From Magnetospirillum sp. (GTDB lineage: Bacteria > Pseudomonadota > Alphaproteobacteria > CACIAM-22H2), in assembly GCA_027532905.1 (NCBI GenBank), contig JAPZUA010000001.1, forward strand, positions 1,361,950 through 1,425,949: 64,000 nucleotides of DNA, written 5' to 3'. The translations under genes and the position numbers were made by a program. The notes under the pieces were generated by a model that was given only the letters and a program-made list of their open reading frames with translations, had not been told where the DNA came from and searched no databases. Below are positions 43,523-55,331 of this stretch, piece by piece (within the stretch, counting starts at the first letter, position 1; each line of letters begins with the position of its first letter).

Positions 43523-45622
43523 ATGAAGATTGCGACGAAACTGACCGGCCTCATCGTTGCGGCCGCTGCCGTCTCGACGGCCTTGTTCGGCATACTGACC
43601 TGGCAGTCCTACAGCGGGCTCGAGGGCGAGCGACGGATCATGGCGGGTCTCGCCTATTCGGCGCCGATGCGCGAGATGGGCGAGGCCGTCTACCGGCACA
43701 AGCTCAACATGCTCAAAAACAGCGGCGTGGCAAACCCCGACAACGAGGGCCTCGCGCGCGCCAAAGATGCGGTTCGCAGTTCCCTCGACCGGCTCGAAGC
43801 GCTCGACCGCAGCAGCCGTGCGGCCTTCGGCATCGCGTCGGAAGCGCCCGGCTTCCGCGCGGCCGTCGAGCGCATCCTTGCTTTGCGCCACGGCCCCTCG
43901 CAAACGGCCGCCAATATCATCGAATTCCACGAGGCAACCTTCGCGCAGTACCGCGAACTTGCCTTTTCGGCCGCCGACGCGTTCAACATCCTCGGCGATT
44001 CCGACGTCGATTTCGTACTGACCTTCACGAACCAGTTTGAGGTCTATCCCAACGTGATGATGGCGCGCGCCTATTTGATCGGGCGCTCCTACGCGTTCGA
44101 CGAAACGCTCGACGGGCGGGCCGGCACTAGCCCCGAAGACCTTCAGGTGCAGCTCGACCGGCTCGTCCAACAGCAGGGCGTGATCGTCGAGAATTTGCGT
44201 CGGCTCGTGCGCAACATCGCGCGCGCCGTGCGCGCGGAGGCCGACGGGCGCAGCTGGCGCGCCCGCGCGCCTGTGGTCGCCGCCCTGCAGGAACGCGGCC
44301 AAAGGCTCGAGACGGCCTATCTCTTCGCCATGCGCAGCCCCCCCGTGGGTGCCGCCATGGTGGCCGAAGAAGAGGCCTTCCTTGCAGCCCTCAGCGAGGC
44401 ATGGCGCAATCTTGGAACGCTGATCGACGCCAATCTCAATACCCGTTATGCGCAGAGCACGCGCGCCTTCTATCTGCACACGATCCTCATGGGCCTCAGC
44501 CTGATCGTGCTGTTCGGCGCCATGGGCTGGGTCGTGCGCGGCGTGTCGCGCGACATCGTGGCGACGAACGCGCTCACGATGCGCATTGCAGAGGGCGATC
44601 TCGACGTGTCCATCGCCGGCACCGCGCGGCCCGACGAGATCGGCAGCCTTGCGCGCTCGATCGAGGTTTTGCGCAAAAACTCGCAGGCCCAGCGCATGTT
44701 GCAGGCAAAGGAACGCGAGACGGCCCAGCATCTGGCGCAAACGGCCGTGCTCGTCGCCGAGTCGGTCGATGCGATCCGTGCGGCGGCAAGCGAGATCTCG
44801 CAAGGGAGCAACGATCTTGCCTCGCGCACCGAGCGGCAGGCATCCGCCTTGCAACAGACGGTCGCGACCATGGCCGAGATTTCGGCGACCGTTGCGACCA
44901 ACGCGCAGAATTCCGACCAGGCGCGTGTGCTGGCCGCCGACGCGCTGGCGAAAGCCGAAGGCGGGGGCGGGGCCGTCACCAGCGTGGTCACGGCCATGTC
45001 CGGCATCGAAGCCTCGTCCGCGCGCATCGCCGCGATCATCCAGGTCATGGAAGAGATCTCGTTCCAGACCAAGCTTCTCGCCCTCAACGCCGCGGTCGAA
45101 GCCGCGCGCGCCGGCGAATCCGGCAAGGGCTTCGCCGTGGTCGCGCAGGAAGTGCGCTCGCTTGCCGACCGCTCGCGCCAAGCCTCGCAGCAGATCCGCG
45201 ATCTGATCGCCGAGAGCACGCGCGAAGTGGGACAGGGCGTGCAGCTTGCAGGGGCGGCCGGCGAAGCGCTGTCCAGCATCATCTCGATCGTGCGCAAAGT
45301 GGCCGAGATCGCCCCCGAAATCGCGGCGGGCAGCCGCGAGCAGGCGCGCAGCATCGCCGAAATCAACAAGGCGCTCACCGATCTCGACGCCGCCACGCAG
45401 CAGAACGCCGCCCTTGTCGAGGAAAGCTCGGCCTCGGCCGCGTCGCTGGCCGAGCAATCGACGCAACTCGTAGACGTGGTGGCGAGCTTCCGTACCGACG
45501 GGACAGCACCCGAAAAGCCGCAGGCCGCCGCACCGACGGCGCGCGCGCCCAAACTAGCGCCCAATCAAGCGGCGACAAAGCCGACCCCCAAGCGCGATGC
45601 CGACTGGGACGAAGAGTTCTAG
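43523..45622 (+). CDS. Methyl-accepting chemotaxis protein with HAMP domain
   Basis: A 699-residue membrane receptor: helix 1 about 8-30, a large all-helical periplasmic sensor about 31-310, helix 2 about 315-337, HAMP about 338-390, and the signalling hairpin whose tip is [21 protein letters not shown] Lys/Pro/Ala-rich tail ends in DWDEEF, an aromatic-acidic tail reminiscent of CheR/CheB tethers (NWETF-like but one residue longer). It is the last gene of the operon and presumably its main input. Confidence 0.94.
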   Translation: MKIATKLTGLIVAAAAVSTALFGILTWQSYSGLEGERRIMAGLAYSAPMREMGEAVYRHKLNMLKNSGVANPDNEGLARAKDAVRSSLDRLEALDRSSRAAFGIASEAPGFRAAVERILALRHGPSQTAANIIEFHEATFAQYRELAFSAADAFNILGDSDVDFVLTFTNQFEVYPNVMMARAYLIGRSYAFDETLDGRAGTSPEDLQVQLDRLVQQQGVIVENLRRLVRNIARAVRAEADGRSWRARAPVVAALQERGQRLETAYLFAMRSPPVGAAMVAEEEAFLAALSEAWRNLGTLIDANLNTRYAQSTRAFYLHTILMGLSLIVLFGAMGWVVRGVSRDIVATNALTMRIAEGDLDVSIAGTARPDEIGSLARSIEVLRKNSQAQRMLQAKERETAQHLAQTAVLVAESVDAIRAAASEISQGSNDLASRTERQASALQQTVATMAEISATVATNAQNSDQARVLAADALAKAEGGGGAVTSVVTAMSGIEASSARIAAIIQVMEEISFQTKLLALNAAVEAARAGESGKGFAVVAQEVRSLADRSRQASQQIRDLIAESTREVGQGVQLAGAAGEALSSIISIVRKVAEIAPEIAAGSREQARSIAEINKALTDLDAATQQNAALVEESSASAASLAEQSTQLVDVVASFRTDGTAPEKPQAAAPTARAPKLAPNQAATKPTPKRDADWDEEF

Positions 45623-45857
45623 CCGAACAACCCGAAGCAGCGCTGCAATGTTCGCTGTCGGCGCGCGCCTAGACGGCCGACGCGCTGAAAGCCGAAACAG
45701 CGTCACGGCGAATTTCCGCACGCGCAGCGACGGCGAAAACGCGCTTGTGCGCGCGGCGACGCCCGCGTAGGCTTTTTCGCGTTCGGGGGATCCGCAGGCC
45801 CCCCGTGAGACAAGACCGTCCAAGCTCTGCACAACTCGGTTTCCGAGGTGTGTCGCT

Positions 45858-46664
45858 ATGGATGAAACGCTCCCGGCTCTTGCGCCTCAATTTCTCTATG
45901 CCCGACTTGGCACGGCCACCTGGCCGCTGCTGATCGACGTGCGCCGCGAGGCGCGCTACGCGGCCGACGACGCGCTGATCGCCGGTGCCGTACGCCGCGA
46001 TCCCGAGACGATCGACGCCTGGATGCACGAAGTGCCGCCGAACCGTTCCGTCGTCGTCTATTGCGTGCACGGCCACGAGGTGAGCCAGAACGCGGCCGCA
46101 GCGCTGCGCGCCGTCGGTCGCGATGCCGCCTATCTCGAAGGCGGCATCGCCGAATGGTGCGAGCAGGGCCTGCCGACGCGGCAGCGGTCGGCGCCCAATT
46201 CGGGCAAATGGATCACGCGTGCGCGGCCCAAGATCGACCGTATTGCGTGCCCGTGGCTCGTGCGCCGCTTCGTGGATCCGCTGGCGACGTTTTTGTACGT
46301 GCCGACCGAAGCCGTTTTCGCCGTCGCGGCGAAAACCGACGCCATCGCTTTCGACATTCCGGGCGCCGAGCCGTTTTCGCACGACGGCGATCTGTGCTCG
46401 TTCGATGCCTTCATAAAAGTGTTCGGGCTGCGCGACGCCGCACTCGACCGGCTTGCGGCCATCGTGCGCGGCGCCGATACGGGGCATCTCGAACTTGCAC
46501 CGCAAGCATCGGGCCTGCTCGCGATTTCGCTAGGCCTGTCGGCGGTGCATGCCGAGGACGACCACGCGATGCTCGACGCCGCCATGCCGGTCTACGACGC
46601 GCTGTACGCCTGGTGCCGCAACCTGCAGCACGAAACCCACAATTGGAAACCCGTGCCTGCGTGA
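45858..46664 (+). CDS. Rhodanese fused to ChrB-type C-terminal domain
   Basis: A 268-residue soluble protein. Residues 20-110 are a rhodanese fold with the active-site loop V-V-Y-C70-V-H-G-H-E and a persulfide-forming cysteine. Residues 115-265 match the ChrB C-terminal domain (IDRIACPWLVRRFVDPLATF, HDGDLCSFDAFIKVFGL), found in chromate-resistance regulators. No chrA transporter is adjacent, although a DMT exporter gene converges on it. The role may be sulfur or metal-oxyanion stress rather than chromate itself. Confidence 0.88.
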   Translation: MDETLPALAPQFLYARLGTATWPLLIDVRREARYAADDALIAGAVRRDPETIDAWMHEVPPNRSVVVYCVHGHEVSQNAAAALRAVGRDAAYLEGGIAEWCEQGLPTRQRSAPNSGKWITRARPKIDRIACPWLVRRFVDPLATFLYVPTEAVFAVAAKTDAIAFDIPGAEPFSHDGDLCSFDAFIKVFGLRDAALDRLAAIVRGADTGHLELAPQASGLLAISLGLSAVHAEDDHAMLDAAMPVYDALYAWCRNLQHETHNWKPVPA

Positions 46665-46671
46665 GATCCCC

Positions 46672-47613
46672 TCAATCGGGGCGCGGATCGGGCGGGATCG
46701 GCGATTGGCGCACGGCGTTGCGGTGCAGCGTGTAGAGGGCCGCACCGACGATCAGGATCGAGCCCACGATCGTGGCGAGGCGCGGCGTTTCGTCGTAGAG
46801 CAAGTAGCCGACGGCCGCCATCAGCAGCAGACGCACATACTGCAAAGGTGCGATCGACGAGGCTTTACCGCTGCGGAACGCCGTCGTGAACAGCCACGTG
46901 CCGGCCGACAGCATCACGGCCATGATGGCGACGACCGCGAGCGCTTTGAGCGTGGGCGGAACCCAGAAATACCAGGCCAGCGGTGCTAGAAACGCGATCA
47001 GCACGATGCTCTGGAAAAAGATCACCGTCTCGGCCGTGTCGTAGCGCGAGCCGAAACGCAGCGTGGCGACCGATACCGCACCTGCGGCCGAGCCCGCCAG
47101 GGCAAGCAGCGCGTAGAACTCGATCGGCCCCGAAAAAGGCTGCAGCATTACGCCCACGCCCGCGAAGCCGACGGCCGTTGCTGTCCAGCGCCGCCAGCCC
47201 ACTTTTTCGCCGAGAAAAATCGCCGCGAGAGCCGTGATGAACAGCACCTCGGACATTTGGATCGCCGTCACGTCGGCGAACGGGATGTAGATCACGGCCG
47301 TGTTGCCGCAGACCATCGCCACGATCGCCGCACAGCCGCGCAGCAGATGCAGGCGCAGGCCCTGCGGATGCAGGATGGCGCTGCGATGGCGCCAGAACAG
47401 CGGCGCCATGATCGCCATCGACATTAATTGGCGAATAAACAGGATCACGACGATGGGCAGCATCTCGGCCGCCACACGGATCAACACGCCGGTCGCGGTG
47501 AAGACGCACATCGCCGCCAGCATCAGCAGCGAGGCCGAGAGATCGGGCGGCAAAAGCCGGAAATCGCGCCGCAACTTCGACAGCAGCGCGGTCGGCAGCA
47601 TGGACAAGAGCAT
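46672..47613 (-). CDS. EamA/DMT-family transporter
   Basis: A ten-helix inner-membrane protein of about 313 residues with two EamA repeats (about 30-160 and 175-300; LRGCAAIVAMVCGNTAVIYI, ALAAIFLGEKVGWRRW). Family members export amino acids or other metabolites. The start is uncertain: the ATG at 47613 abuts GGGGGA, and one at 47601 is an alternative. It converges with the rhodanese-ChrB gene. Confidence 0.88.
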   Translation of the reverse strand: MLLSMLPTALLSKLRRDFRLLPPDLSASLLMLAAMCVFTATGVLIRVAAEMLPIVVILFIRQLMSMAIMAPLFWRHRSAILHPQGLRLHLLRGCAAIVAMVCGNTAVIYIPFADVTAIQMSEVLFITALAAIFLGEKVGWRRWTATAVGFAGVGVMLQPFSGPIEFYALLALAGSAAGAVSVATLRFGSRYDTAETVIFFQSIVLIAFLAPLAWYFWVPPTLKALAVVAIMAVMLSAGTWLFTTAFRSGKASSIAPLQYVRLLLMAAVGYLLYDETPRLATIVGSILIVGAALYTLHRNAVRQSPIPPDPRPD

Positions 47614-47769
47614 TCCCCCAGAGCGTTCGCGCAATGATGCGCCCAATCTCGGCCCGGCAACAAGCCTTGTTCCAGAAAAATGCAGGATGATTTTCTTGTA
47701 TTGGTTTGTCTTTTGACTTTATGACCGACGCCAAACTACTCTTTTGGTTCAAGCTTTGGTCCCAAACGC

Positions 47770-50700
47770 ATGAAAATACGTTCAGTCTCGGTGCGGATCG
47801 TCGCCGTCGTGGCGACTCTGTGCAGCCTCACCGGCCTTGCCGTGGCAAGCCTGTCGGCGGCGCAAACCTATCGCCAATTGCTGAGTGCGGCCGAACAGCG
47901 AGTCGAGGACATCCGCAACTCGGTGATGACCGGCATACGCAACGGCGTCGACGACACGGTCAACACGCTGCGCGTGGCAACCTTGAGCCCGGCAACGCGT
48001 GTGCAGTTCGCCGATCTTGCGGCAGCTTTTGCCGAACTTTCGCCCGACGCGCGCGCCGATCTCGTCTCACGCTATGCCGGCGACAATGCAGCACCTCTGG
48101 CGTTGCGCGCGGCCGTCGACTCGGTCGGAACGGACAGCGCCTACGACACGCTGCACAACGCCTACCATCGCCACTGGCTGCGCTTTGCCCAGGAAACGCG
48201 GGCACCCGATCTGCTCTTCGTCGATCGCGAAGGCACAGTGTTCTATTCGGTGCGTAAGCGCGAGGATTTCGGCGTCAATCTGCCCACCCTGCTGCCCGAC
48301 TCGATCGCCGCACGCACCTTCGTGGCCGCCGTCGCGGGCAACCCGCCCTACGTGCCGGCCTTTTCCGACATCGCCTTCTATTCGCCCAACGGCAACGCAC
48401 CGGCGGCCTTCGTCGGCCTGCCGATGGTGGACGGCTCGGGCGGCACCATCGGCGCCATTCTGATCCAGCTTGCCGACACGAATTTCGCGGCCGCCCTGCA
48501 GGCCGCGCCCGCCTTGGGCCAGACCGGCGAAGTACTGATCGTGGGCAGCGACTATGTCGTGCGCAACGAGCCACGCTTTGCCGAAGGGTCGGCCCTCGTG
48601 CGAAAGATCGTGACCGACGGAACGCGCCGCGCTCTGAACGGCGAAATCGCGCGGCTGCACTACTTAAATTACCGCGGCGAGACCGTGGTCTCCGCGATCG
48701 GCGCCATCGATCTCTACGGCGTGCGCTGGGGCATTCTTTCGACCAACGATCTCAGCGAGTTCCACGAGCAGATTTTCGACGTGCTGAAGGTCAATTTCGC
48801 GCTCGCGATCGTGCTGTCGCTGATCCTCGCCATCGTCGGCGCGTTTTTCGCCAAGAGCGTGGCCACACCGATCGTGTCGCTGACGGGCACGCTCGCGCAA
48901 TTGTCGGGCGGCGACCACCGGGCGCAGATCCCCTTCACGGGCCGCGAAGACGAAATCGGCAAGCTCGCGCGCGGGCTCGTCACGTTCCGCGAAGCTTTGG
49001 TCGAAAGCGACCAGCTCACCACGCGCCTCAAAGAGGGCGAATCGCGCCTCGTAGGCCTGCTCGACAGCAGCCCGTCCGGCGCCTTGGTGGTCGGGCTCGA
49101 AGACCGGCTCGCGATCTTCGCAAGCGAGCGTGCCGCAGTCCTTCTCGGCAAGCCCAAGCGCGATCTCGTGGGCCAGCCCTTCGCGCTGCCGAGTGCCGAA
49201 GGCGGCCAGGATCTGCTCGATGCCGTGTTCGTGCGCCTGCGCCGCCAATCGGTCGCCCAGTCGATCGAGGGCATGGTGCAGCTCAGCGAAGAAGCCGTCG
49301 CCATCCTGCAGGTCTCGGCCGAACGCATCGAGTTCCACGACAAGCCGTGCGTGCTGCTGTGGATCTCCGACGTGACCGAGCAACGCGAATCGGAAGAGCG
49401 CGTGCGCCGCGAGCGCGCCAAGACGGACGCGATTTTCGAAGGCACGCCCGACCCGATGTTCATCGTCGACCGCGAGGGCCGCGTGCGCTTCGTGAACAGG
49501 CGCGCCGAAGAGCTGTTCAAGTACCGCCGCACCGATCTGCTCGACAAGCCGGTCGAATTGCTGATCCCACCGCGCTTCCAACGCGGGCATATCGGCCTGC
49601 GCCAAGCCTTCGCGGCCAAGCCCGAGAGCCGCGCCATGGGCCGCGGCCAAGAGCTCATCGCCATCGACGCGCTCGGGCGCGAGTTTCCGGTCGAAATCGC
49701 GCTCAATCCAGTGCCGGGCGAGGACCTGCTGGCGGCCTCGGTGCGCGACATTTCCGAGCGGCGTGCGGCCGAAGCCGAACTGCGCCGCATCCAATACGCG
49801 CTCGAAAACGCGCCCGACGCGATCGTGTGGTTCGACCGCACGGGCAACCTCGCCGAGGCCAACACCCACGCCGAAAAGCTGTTCGACCTGCCGCGCGGCA
49901 AGCTTGCGGGCCGCAATGCCAAAGGGCTGTTCGAGGGCATCGATGCGCGCATCTGGGAAATCGTCTGGCAGGCCGTCTCGACACGCAAAGTGGACGATCC
50001 GGCCGAGCAGATGCTGATCCGCGCCGACGGCACGTTGGTGCCGGTCGAGACGCTCTCCAAATACATATCCTTCGGCGGCAAAGAGTTCATTTTGACGTTC
50101 TTGCGCGACGTCTCAACACGGCGTGCCGCCGAGGCCGAGATGCGGCGCATCCAGTACGCGCTCGAAAACGCGCCAGACGCGATCTTCTGGGTCGATCGCA
50201 GCGGCCATTACGTGGCGGCCAACGCCAATACCGAAGCGCTGTTCGGCGCCAAACGCGCCGACATCGTCGGCAAGCAGGCGGCCACCTACGTGCAGGGCGT
50301 CGACGAGGCGATGTGGGCGCGCATCTGGGACAAGGTCTCGACGCGCAAGACCGACCGACCGGTCGAGCAGGTGGTACTGCGCCCCGACGGAACGTCGATC
50401 GACGTCGAAACACTGTCGAAATTCATTTCATTCGGCGGCACGGAATTCGTCATCGTGTTCATGCGCGACATCGCCGAGCGCAAGCGCGCCAAGGCCGAGC
50501 TCGACGCCACGCTCAAGAGCCTCGAGCTCGAGCGCGCCTTGCTCAAATCGATCTTCGATTCGATCCCCGACATTATCTTCGCCAAGGATCTCGACGGCAT
50601 CTACACGATCGGCAACGAAAAATTCGCCGAACTGTTCGGGCGCCCGTCCAAAGACATTGTCGGCAAATCGGACTACGACATTTTCCCGAAGGAGCTTGCC

Positions 50701-53661
50701 GACTTCTTCCGCGAAAAGGACAAAATCGCCCTTTCGGCCGGCGAGGCGCAGCGCAACGAAGAAGAAGTGGCCTATCCCGACGGGCGCAAGGCGCTGCTCG
50801 ACACGCAGAAGACGGCGATCAAAGCGCCGGACGGCACCGTGCTGGGGCTGCTCGGCGTGGCGCGCGACATCACCGAGCGCAAGGCCGCCGAAAAGGCGAT
50901 GGCCGACCAGCGCGTGGCGCTGCAGAATATCCTCGACAACAGCCCGATGGGAACGGCCTTCACGCTGAAGAGCCGCTTCCACTACATGAACCCCGAATTC
51001 GAAAAAGCCTTCGACGCGCGGCCGGGCGACGACGCCTCGACCATCTACGCCAATCCCGAGGACCGCGACGCGCTGATCGCCGACCTCAAGAACGGCGTTT
51101 CGGTGCGCAATCGCGAGATGGTGCTGGTCGGTAAAAGCGGCGAGAAGCGGCCCTTCCTCGTGACCTTCATGCCGTTCGTGCACGAGGGCGAAGAAGGCGT
51201 GATGGGCTGGCTGCTCGACATCTCGGACCGCAAGGCCGCCGAAGACAAGATCAAGCGCGCCAATTTCCTGTCGGACATCGCGCTCGAACTGACCGATAGC
51301 GGCCATTGGTACGTGGATTACAGCGACCCCGACCATTATTATCAGTCCGAACGTGCCGCGCGCATCCTGGGCGAGCCGATCAAGCAAGACGGGCGCTACC
51401 ATCTCGTCGAAGAATGGTTCGCGCGCCTGCTTGAGGCCGATCCTGCGATCGCAGCCGACGTGAGTGCGCGCTACCAAGGGGCAGTCGACGGCAAATACGC
51501 CCAATACGACGCGACCTATCCCTACAAGCGGCCGACCGACGGCAAGATCGTGTGGGTGCATGCAGCCGGCAAGCTCGTGCGCGAGGAGGATTCGGGCAAG
51601 CTGCAATTCATGTACGGCGCCTACCAGGACATCACGGCCCAGAAACACGCCGAGGCCGAATTGCAGCACGCCAAGGAAGCGGCCGAGGAAGCGACCAAGG
51701 CCAAATCGAGCTTCCTTGCGACGATGAGCCACGAAATCCGCACGCCGATGAACGGCGTGATGTCGATGGCCGAAATGCTCGAGCAGACCGACCTCAGCGC
51801 CGACCAGCGCGAGATGTCGAAGGTCATCCGCGCCTCGGCCGAATCGCTGATGACGATCCTCAACGACATTCTCGATTTCTCGAAGATCGAAGCCGGCCGC
51901 ATCGAATTCGAACGGCTGCCGATCGATGTCGGCGACGTTGTGGAAGAGGCGGCCGAACTCATCGCGGCGCGCGCCGACGAAAAGGGGCTCGACCTCGTCG
52001 TCGATCTCGATCCGGCCCTGCCCTCGCAGATCGCGGGCGATCCCACGCGCATCCGCCAGATCGTGCTCAACTATCTGTCGAATGCGGTCAAGTTCACGGA
52101 GCGCGGGGCAGTCGTGGCGTCGGTCGCACTGCTGAACCAGCCGCTCGGCGGCAAACCTGCGCGCATCGCGATCGAAGTGCGCGATTCCGGTATCGGCATG
52201 ACGCCAGACCAGACCGCCAAACTCTTCCGCGCCTTCACGCAAGCCGATTCCTCGACCTCGCGCAAATTCGGCGGCACGGGTCTCGGCCTGTCGATCAGCC
52301 AGCGCTTGGCCGAGATGATGGGCGGCGAAGTGGGCGTGCGCTCCACGCCCGGCGAGGGCTCGACCTTCTGGTTCCATCTGCCCGCCGACATTCTCGAAAA
52401 AGCGCCTTCGCGCCCGACCGTGGACATCTCCGACGCCAAAGTCGTGGCATTCGGCTTCGACGGGGCCGCGCGCCAAGCGCTCGAACATGTGCTGCGTACG
52501 GCCGGCATCGCCATTCCGCCGCAGCACGATCTCGAAACCGAGATCGACGGCGACATTGCGGCGTTGCCCAAAGATGCGCTGCCGATCGTGCTGCTGCGTG
52601 GGGCGTCGAGCGAAGCCATCGAGCTTTCGCGCCGCTTGACGCAAGCGCATCCCGAAGCGCGCGCCATTCTGGCGGCCCCGCGCACGCTGGCCTCGACGCT
52701 CAAAGCGGCCCCCGAGGCAGGCGCGTTCGACGCCATCACCATGCCGCTGCGCCGCCAGCGCGTGTGGCTTGCCATCGCCGCCGCCCTCGACCGCGCCAGC
52801 CTCGACCAGGCGCGTGCGGCGACCACGACCAGCGACGGCAACTTCCTGCCGCCCGCGCTCGAGGCGGCACGCGCGGCGAACGTCGCAGTACTCGTCGCCG
52901 AAGACAACAAGACGAACCAATACGTGATCAAGCGCGTGCTCGACCGCGCGGGCTTCGCCTCGCGCTTTGCGTTCAACGGCGTGGAAGCGCTGAAGATCAT
53001 GGATGCCGAGCCCGGCTACGGGATGCTGCTGACCGATTACCACATGCCCGAAATGGACGGCATGGTGCTGACGCGCACCTTGCGCGCACGCGAAGCGGCG
53101 GCCGGTGCGCGCCGCATGCCGATCATCGTGCTGACGGCCGACGCATTGCCCGAGACTGGCAAGCTCGTGTCGGATGCGGGCGGCGACGACTATCTGACAA
53201 AGCCGATGCGCTACGAGATCGTGCGTGCCGCCCTCGAGCGCTGGCTGCCCGCCGGCATGGGCTTGCGCAAAAACGCCTCGAGCCGTGCGGATGAAGCCGC
53301 ACCAACTGCGGCCACCGCCGCGCCCGAAGCCCCGCCTATCGACCGCGCGGTGCTCGAAGACCAGCTCGGCTCGAAGAGCGACGACGACATCCGGGCGGCC
53401 CTGCAGTTCTTCTGGGAATCCTCGAGCCAGGGACCCGCCGATCTTGACGCGGCCCTTGCGACCGGCGACGCCAAGGCCGTGCGCGAAGCCGCCCACGCGA
53501 TCAAGGGTACGACGGCATCGGTTGGGGCCGCATGGCTCGCCGATCTGTGCCGCGAGGCCGAAGATGGTGCTCGAGCGGGCGATCTTGCGCGCGTACGCGC
53601 AGTTTCGCCGCAGATTCACGCTGGCTTTGCCCGCCTCGGCCGCTATATTTCCACCTTCTGA
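47770..53661 (+). CDS. Very large multi-PAS hybrid histidine kinase with Hpt
   Basis: A 1963-residue membrane phosphorelay protein: helix 1 about 7-30, a large periplasmic CACHE-like sensor about 31-340, helix 2 about 343-365, HAMP about 366-420. Seven PAS-like units start near 426, 551, 670, 790, 928, 1051 and 1165. HisKA has H1321 in [11 protein letters not shown], followed by HATPase (about 1420-1540), a degenerate receiver-like region (about 1550-1665), a receiver with D1756 in [10 protein letters not shown], and Hpt with H1909 in [11 protein letters not shown] units three and four are close copies of each other. A response regulator gene follows after 23 bases. Confidence 0.94.
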   Translation: MKIRSVSVRIVAVVATLCSLTGLAVASLSAAQTYRQLLSAAEQRVEDIRNSVMTGIRNGVDDTVNTLRVATLSPATRVQFADLAAAFAELSPDARADLVSRYAGDNAAPLALRAAVDSVGTDSAYDTLHNAYHRHWLRFAQETRAPDLLFVDREGTVFYSVRKREDFGVNLPTLLPDSIAARTFVAAVAGNPPYVPAFSDIAFYSPNGNAPAAFVGLPMVDGSGGTIGAILIQLADTNFAAALQAAPALGQTGEVLIVGSDYVVRNEPRFAEGSALVRKIVTDGTRRALNGEIARLHYLNYRGETVVSAIGAIDLYGVRWGILSTNDLSEFHEQIFDVLKVNFALAIVLSLILAIVGAFFAKSVATPIVSLTGTLAQLSGGDHRAQIPFTGREDEIGKLARGLVTFREALVESDQLTTRLKEGESRLVGLLDSSPSGALVVGLEDRLAIFASERAAVLLGKPKRDLVGQPFALPSAEGGQDLLDAVFVRLRRQSVAQSIEGMVQLSEEAVAILQVSAERIEFHDKPCVLLWISDVTEQRESEERVRRERAKTDAIFEGTPDPMFIVDREGRVRFVNRRAEELFKYRRTDLLDKPVELLIPPRFQRGHIGLRQAFAAKPESRAMGRGQELIAIDALGREFPVEIALNPVPGEDLLAASVRDISERRAAEAELRRIQYALENAPDAIVWFDRTGNLAEANTHAEKLFDLPRGKLAGRNAKGLFEGIDARIWEIVWQAVSTRKVDDPAEQMLIRADGTLVPVETLSKYISFGGKEFILTFLRDVSTRRAAEAEMRRIQYALENAPDAIFWVDRSGHYVAANANTEALFGAKRADIVGKQAATYVQGVDEAMWARIWDKVSTRKTDRPVEQVVLRPDGTSIDVETLSKFISFGGTEFVIVFMRDIAERKRAKAELDATLKSLELERALLKSIFDSIPDIIFAKDLDGIYTIGNEKFAELFGRPSKDIVGKSDYDIFPKELADFFREKDKIALSAGEAQRNEEEVAYPDGRKALLDTQKTAIKAPDGTVLGLLGVARDITERKAAEKAMADQRVALQNILDNSPMGTAFTLKSRFHYMNPEFEKAFDARPGDDASTIYANPEDRDALIADLKNGVSVRNREMVLVGKSGEKRPFLVTFMPFVHEGEEGVMGWLLDISDRKAAEDKIKRANFLSDIALELTDSGHWYVDYSDPDHYYQSERAARILGEPIKQDGRYHLVEEWFARLLEADPAIAADVSARYQGAVDGKYAQYDATYPYKRPTDGKIVWVHAAGKLVREEDSGKLQFMYGAYQDITAQKHAEAELQHAKEAAEEATKAKSSFLATMSHEIRTPMNGVMSMAEMLEQTDLSADQREMSKVIRASAESLMTILNDILDFSKIEAGRIEFERLPIDVGDVVEEAAELIAARADEKGLDLVVDLDPALPSQIAGDPTRIRQIVLNYLSNAVKFTERGAVVASVALLNQPLGGKPARIAIEVRDSGIGMTPDQTAKLFRAFTQADSSTSRKFGGTGLGLSISQRLAEMMGGEVGVRSTPGEGSTFWFHLPADILEKAPSRPTVDISDAKVVAFGFDGAARQALEHVLRTAGIAIPPQHDLETEIDGDIAALPKDALPIVLLRGASSEAIELSRRLTQAHPEARAILAAPRTLASTLKAAPEAGAFDAITMPLRRQRVWLAIAAALDRASLDQARAATTTSDGNFLPPALEAARAANVAVLVAEDNKTNQYVIKRVLDRAGFASRFAFNGVEALKIMDAEPGYGMLLTDYHMPEMDGMVLTRTLRAREAAAGARRMPIIVLTADALPETGKLVSDAGGDDYLTKPMRYEIVRAALERWLPAGMGLRKNASSRADEAAPTAATAAPEAPPIDRAVLEDQLGSKSDDDIRAALQFFWESSSQGPADLDAALATGDAKAVREAAHAIKGTTASVGAAWLADLCREAEDGARAGDLARVRAVSPQIHAGFARLGRYISTF

Positions 53662-53684
53662 GCACAAGACATGCGAGGACAAGC

Positions 53685-54509
53685 ATGAGTGGCACTTTCG
53701 ACCGGCCTTTGACCGGCATGCGCGTCCTGGTGATCGACGACCAGAAATTCATCCGCGGCATGATCGCCCAAGGCCTCAAAGGCTTCGGCGCCCAGGTCGT
53801 CGAAGCGAGCGACGGGTTCGAGGGGCTCTCGATCCTCGGGCTCGGCGAGGAGATGGCGGGCGGCAGTGCGCTTGACGCGATGAAACAGCAGCGCCCGGAC
53901 ATGTTCCAGAGCAGCGGCATGCATGGGCGCCAGAACATCGACTGCATCGTGACCGACATCCGCATGCTGCCGATGAACGGGCTCGAAATGCTGAAGGCCA
54001 TCCGCGCCGGTTTCACGGTCGCCAAGCGCGACATCCCGGTCGTGATCATGTCCGCGCATTCGGACGAAGCGCTGATCGGGGCCGCGATCGCGCTCGACGC
54101 GCACGGTTTCGTCTCGAAGCCCGTAAGTCAGAAGGCGATCGCCGACCGGCTGATCCGCGCGCGCAAAGTCGCGATGCCGCTCAAACCCGCCGAAGTCTAC
54201 CGCATGCTGATCATCCCCGAACTCGACGCGGCAATGATCGAAACCGACGTCGGGCGGCTTGCCGAAAGCGTGGTCGCCGTCATCCGGGCGGGCGACGTTG
54301 CCGCCGCGACGGGCCAGCGCGCGATTTCGGTTCCGCTCGCCGAGCTGATGATCGGCGATGCGCTGGCCGAGAATCTCACGACGGCGGCCGGGCGCTTGGT
54401 CGCCCCCTCGGGCACCAACGTGACCGAAGTGCTGCTGTCGGCCTTGCGCGACCTGTCGGCGGTAATCGAGCTCAAGCCCGCCGTGATGGTCCGCCGCAAA
54501 GTCGTGTGA
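53685..54509 (+). CDS. Response regulator with receiver insertion and unknown output domain
   Basis: A 274-residue protein: receiver domain with D18-D19 and D91 in TDIRMLPMNGLEM, S in MSAHS and K in FVSKPVS. An extra 30 residues (about 52-82) lie between helix 2 and the phosphorylation strand. Residues 150-274 are helical and match no DNA-binding or enzymatic output I know. It follows the giant hybrid kinase, whose Hpt H1909 is the likely phosphodonor. Confidence 0.87.
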   Translation: MSGTFDRPLTGMRVLVIDDQKFIRGMIAQGLKGFGAQVVEASDGFEGLSILGLGEEMAGGSALDAMKQQRPDMFQSSGMHGRQNIDCIVTDIRMLPMNGLEMLKAIRAGFTVAKRDIPVVIMSAHSDEALIGAAIALDAHGFVSKPVSQKAIADRLIRARKVAMPLKPAEVYRMLIIPELDAAMIETDVGRLAESVVAVIRAGDVAAATGQRAISVPLAELMIGDALAENLTTAAGRLVAPSGTNVTEVLLSALRDLSAVIELKPAVMVRRKVV

Positions 54510-54521
54510 AGCTGCTGCCGC

Positions 54522-55331
54522 TCAGGCGGCCGACAGCCATTTGGTTTCGAGCGTTTTGAAGAACCCGGCCGCCGTCTTGGCCTGCACCCAAGCGTTGACG
54601 TAGGCGCGCCATTCCGGCTCGTCGGGCGGCAGACCAAAAGCACCCGGGCGGCGATCGCGCGGATCGCGCGCGGCGTCGGTCAGCACGAGCTGGCGATTGC
54701 GCTTGACGAGCATTGCGGCATCGACATTGCTCGTCAAAGTAAGATCGGCAAGACCGTCGAGAACCTCGCGATAGCCGGTCGAAGGGGCGGCCAAAGCGCG
54801 CACATTGGCGCGCGGAAAGTGGCGCTTGGCAGCTTCCTCGAACGCCGTTCCGGCGGTCACGGCCACGCGCACGCCGGGCGCGTTCATGTCGTCCCAGCTT
54901 TTGAGGCGCAAGGCCGCAAGGCGCGAGACGACCGGCACGCTCGAAAATTCGAAATAAGGATCAGCGAAGGCGATCTGCGCTTCGCGCGCGGGCGTCACGG
55001 ATGCGCCCGAGAATATGTCGAACCGGTTGTCGCGCAAGGCCGCCACGAAGCGCCCCCATTCGGTCGCGACCCATTCGACGCGCACGCCGATGTCGGCGGC
55101 GAACTGCGCCATCGCGTCGATGTCGAGGCCGCGATATTCGGCTGCACCTGCGATGCGGAAACTCATCGGCTCGAAATCGCCGGTGGTGCCCACGCGCAAC
55201 GTGCCGCGCGCGCGGATTGCCTGCAAGCGCGCACCCGAAGCTTGGCCACCCCCCGATTGGCCAAAAGCCGCAGGCGCCCCCAGCGCCAACAACCCGGCAC
55301 TGCTGCCGAAAATGAAATTTCGCCGTTCCAT
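54522..55331 (-). CDS. Family 3 solute-binding protein, orphan
   Basis: A 269-residue periplasmic binding protein with signal MERRNFIFGSSAGLLALGAP (twin arginine then hydrophobic run) and the type-3 binding fold: LRVGTTGDFEPMSFRI and LDIDAMAQFAADIGV. No permease or ATPase is near, so it may serve a distant transporter, act as a sensor ligand-binder, or resemble cyclohexadienyl dehydratase-type relatives. It is separated from the regulator gene by 12 bases, tail to tail. Confidence 0.85.
   Translation of the reverse strand: MERRNFIFGSSAGLLALGAPAAFGQSGGGQASGARLQAIRARGTLRVGTTGDFEPMSFRIAGAAEYRGLDIDAMAQFAADIGVRVEWVATEWGRFVAALRDNRFDIFSGASVTPAREAQIAFADPYFEFSSVPVVSRLAALRLKSWDDMNAPGVRVAVTAGTAFEEAAKRHFPRANVRALAAPSTGYREVLDGLADLTLTSNVDAAMLVKRNRQLVLTDAARDPRDRRPGAFGLPPDEPEWRAYVNAWVQAKTAAGFFKTLETKWLSAA

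Noticed and set aside
43460-45466. A 668-codon frame antisense to the chemoreceptor gene
   Set aside because: No domain and shadow-type composition; the receptor frame has HAMP and signalling-tip motifs.
50428-53682. A 1084-codon open frame antisense to the giant hybrid kinase
   Set aside because: It mirrors the codon bias of the sense gene, has no recognisable domain and is rich in Arg, His and Gly; the sense frame carries PAS, kinase, receiver and Hpt motifs.
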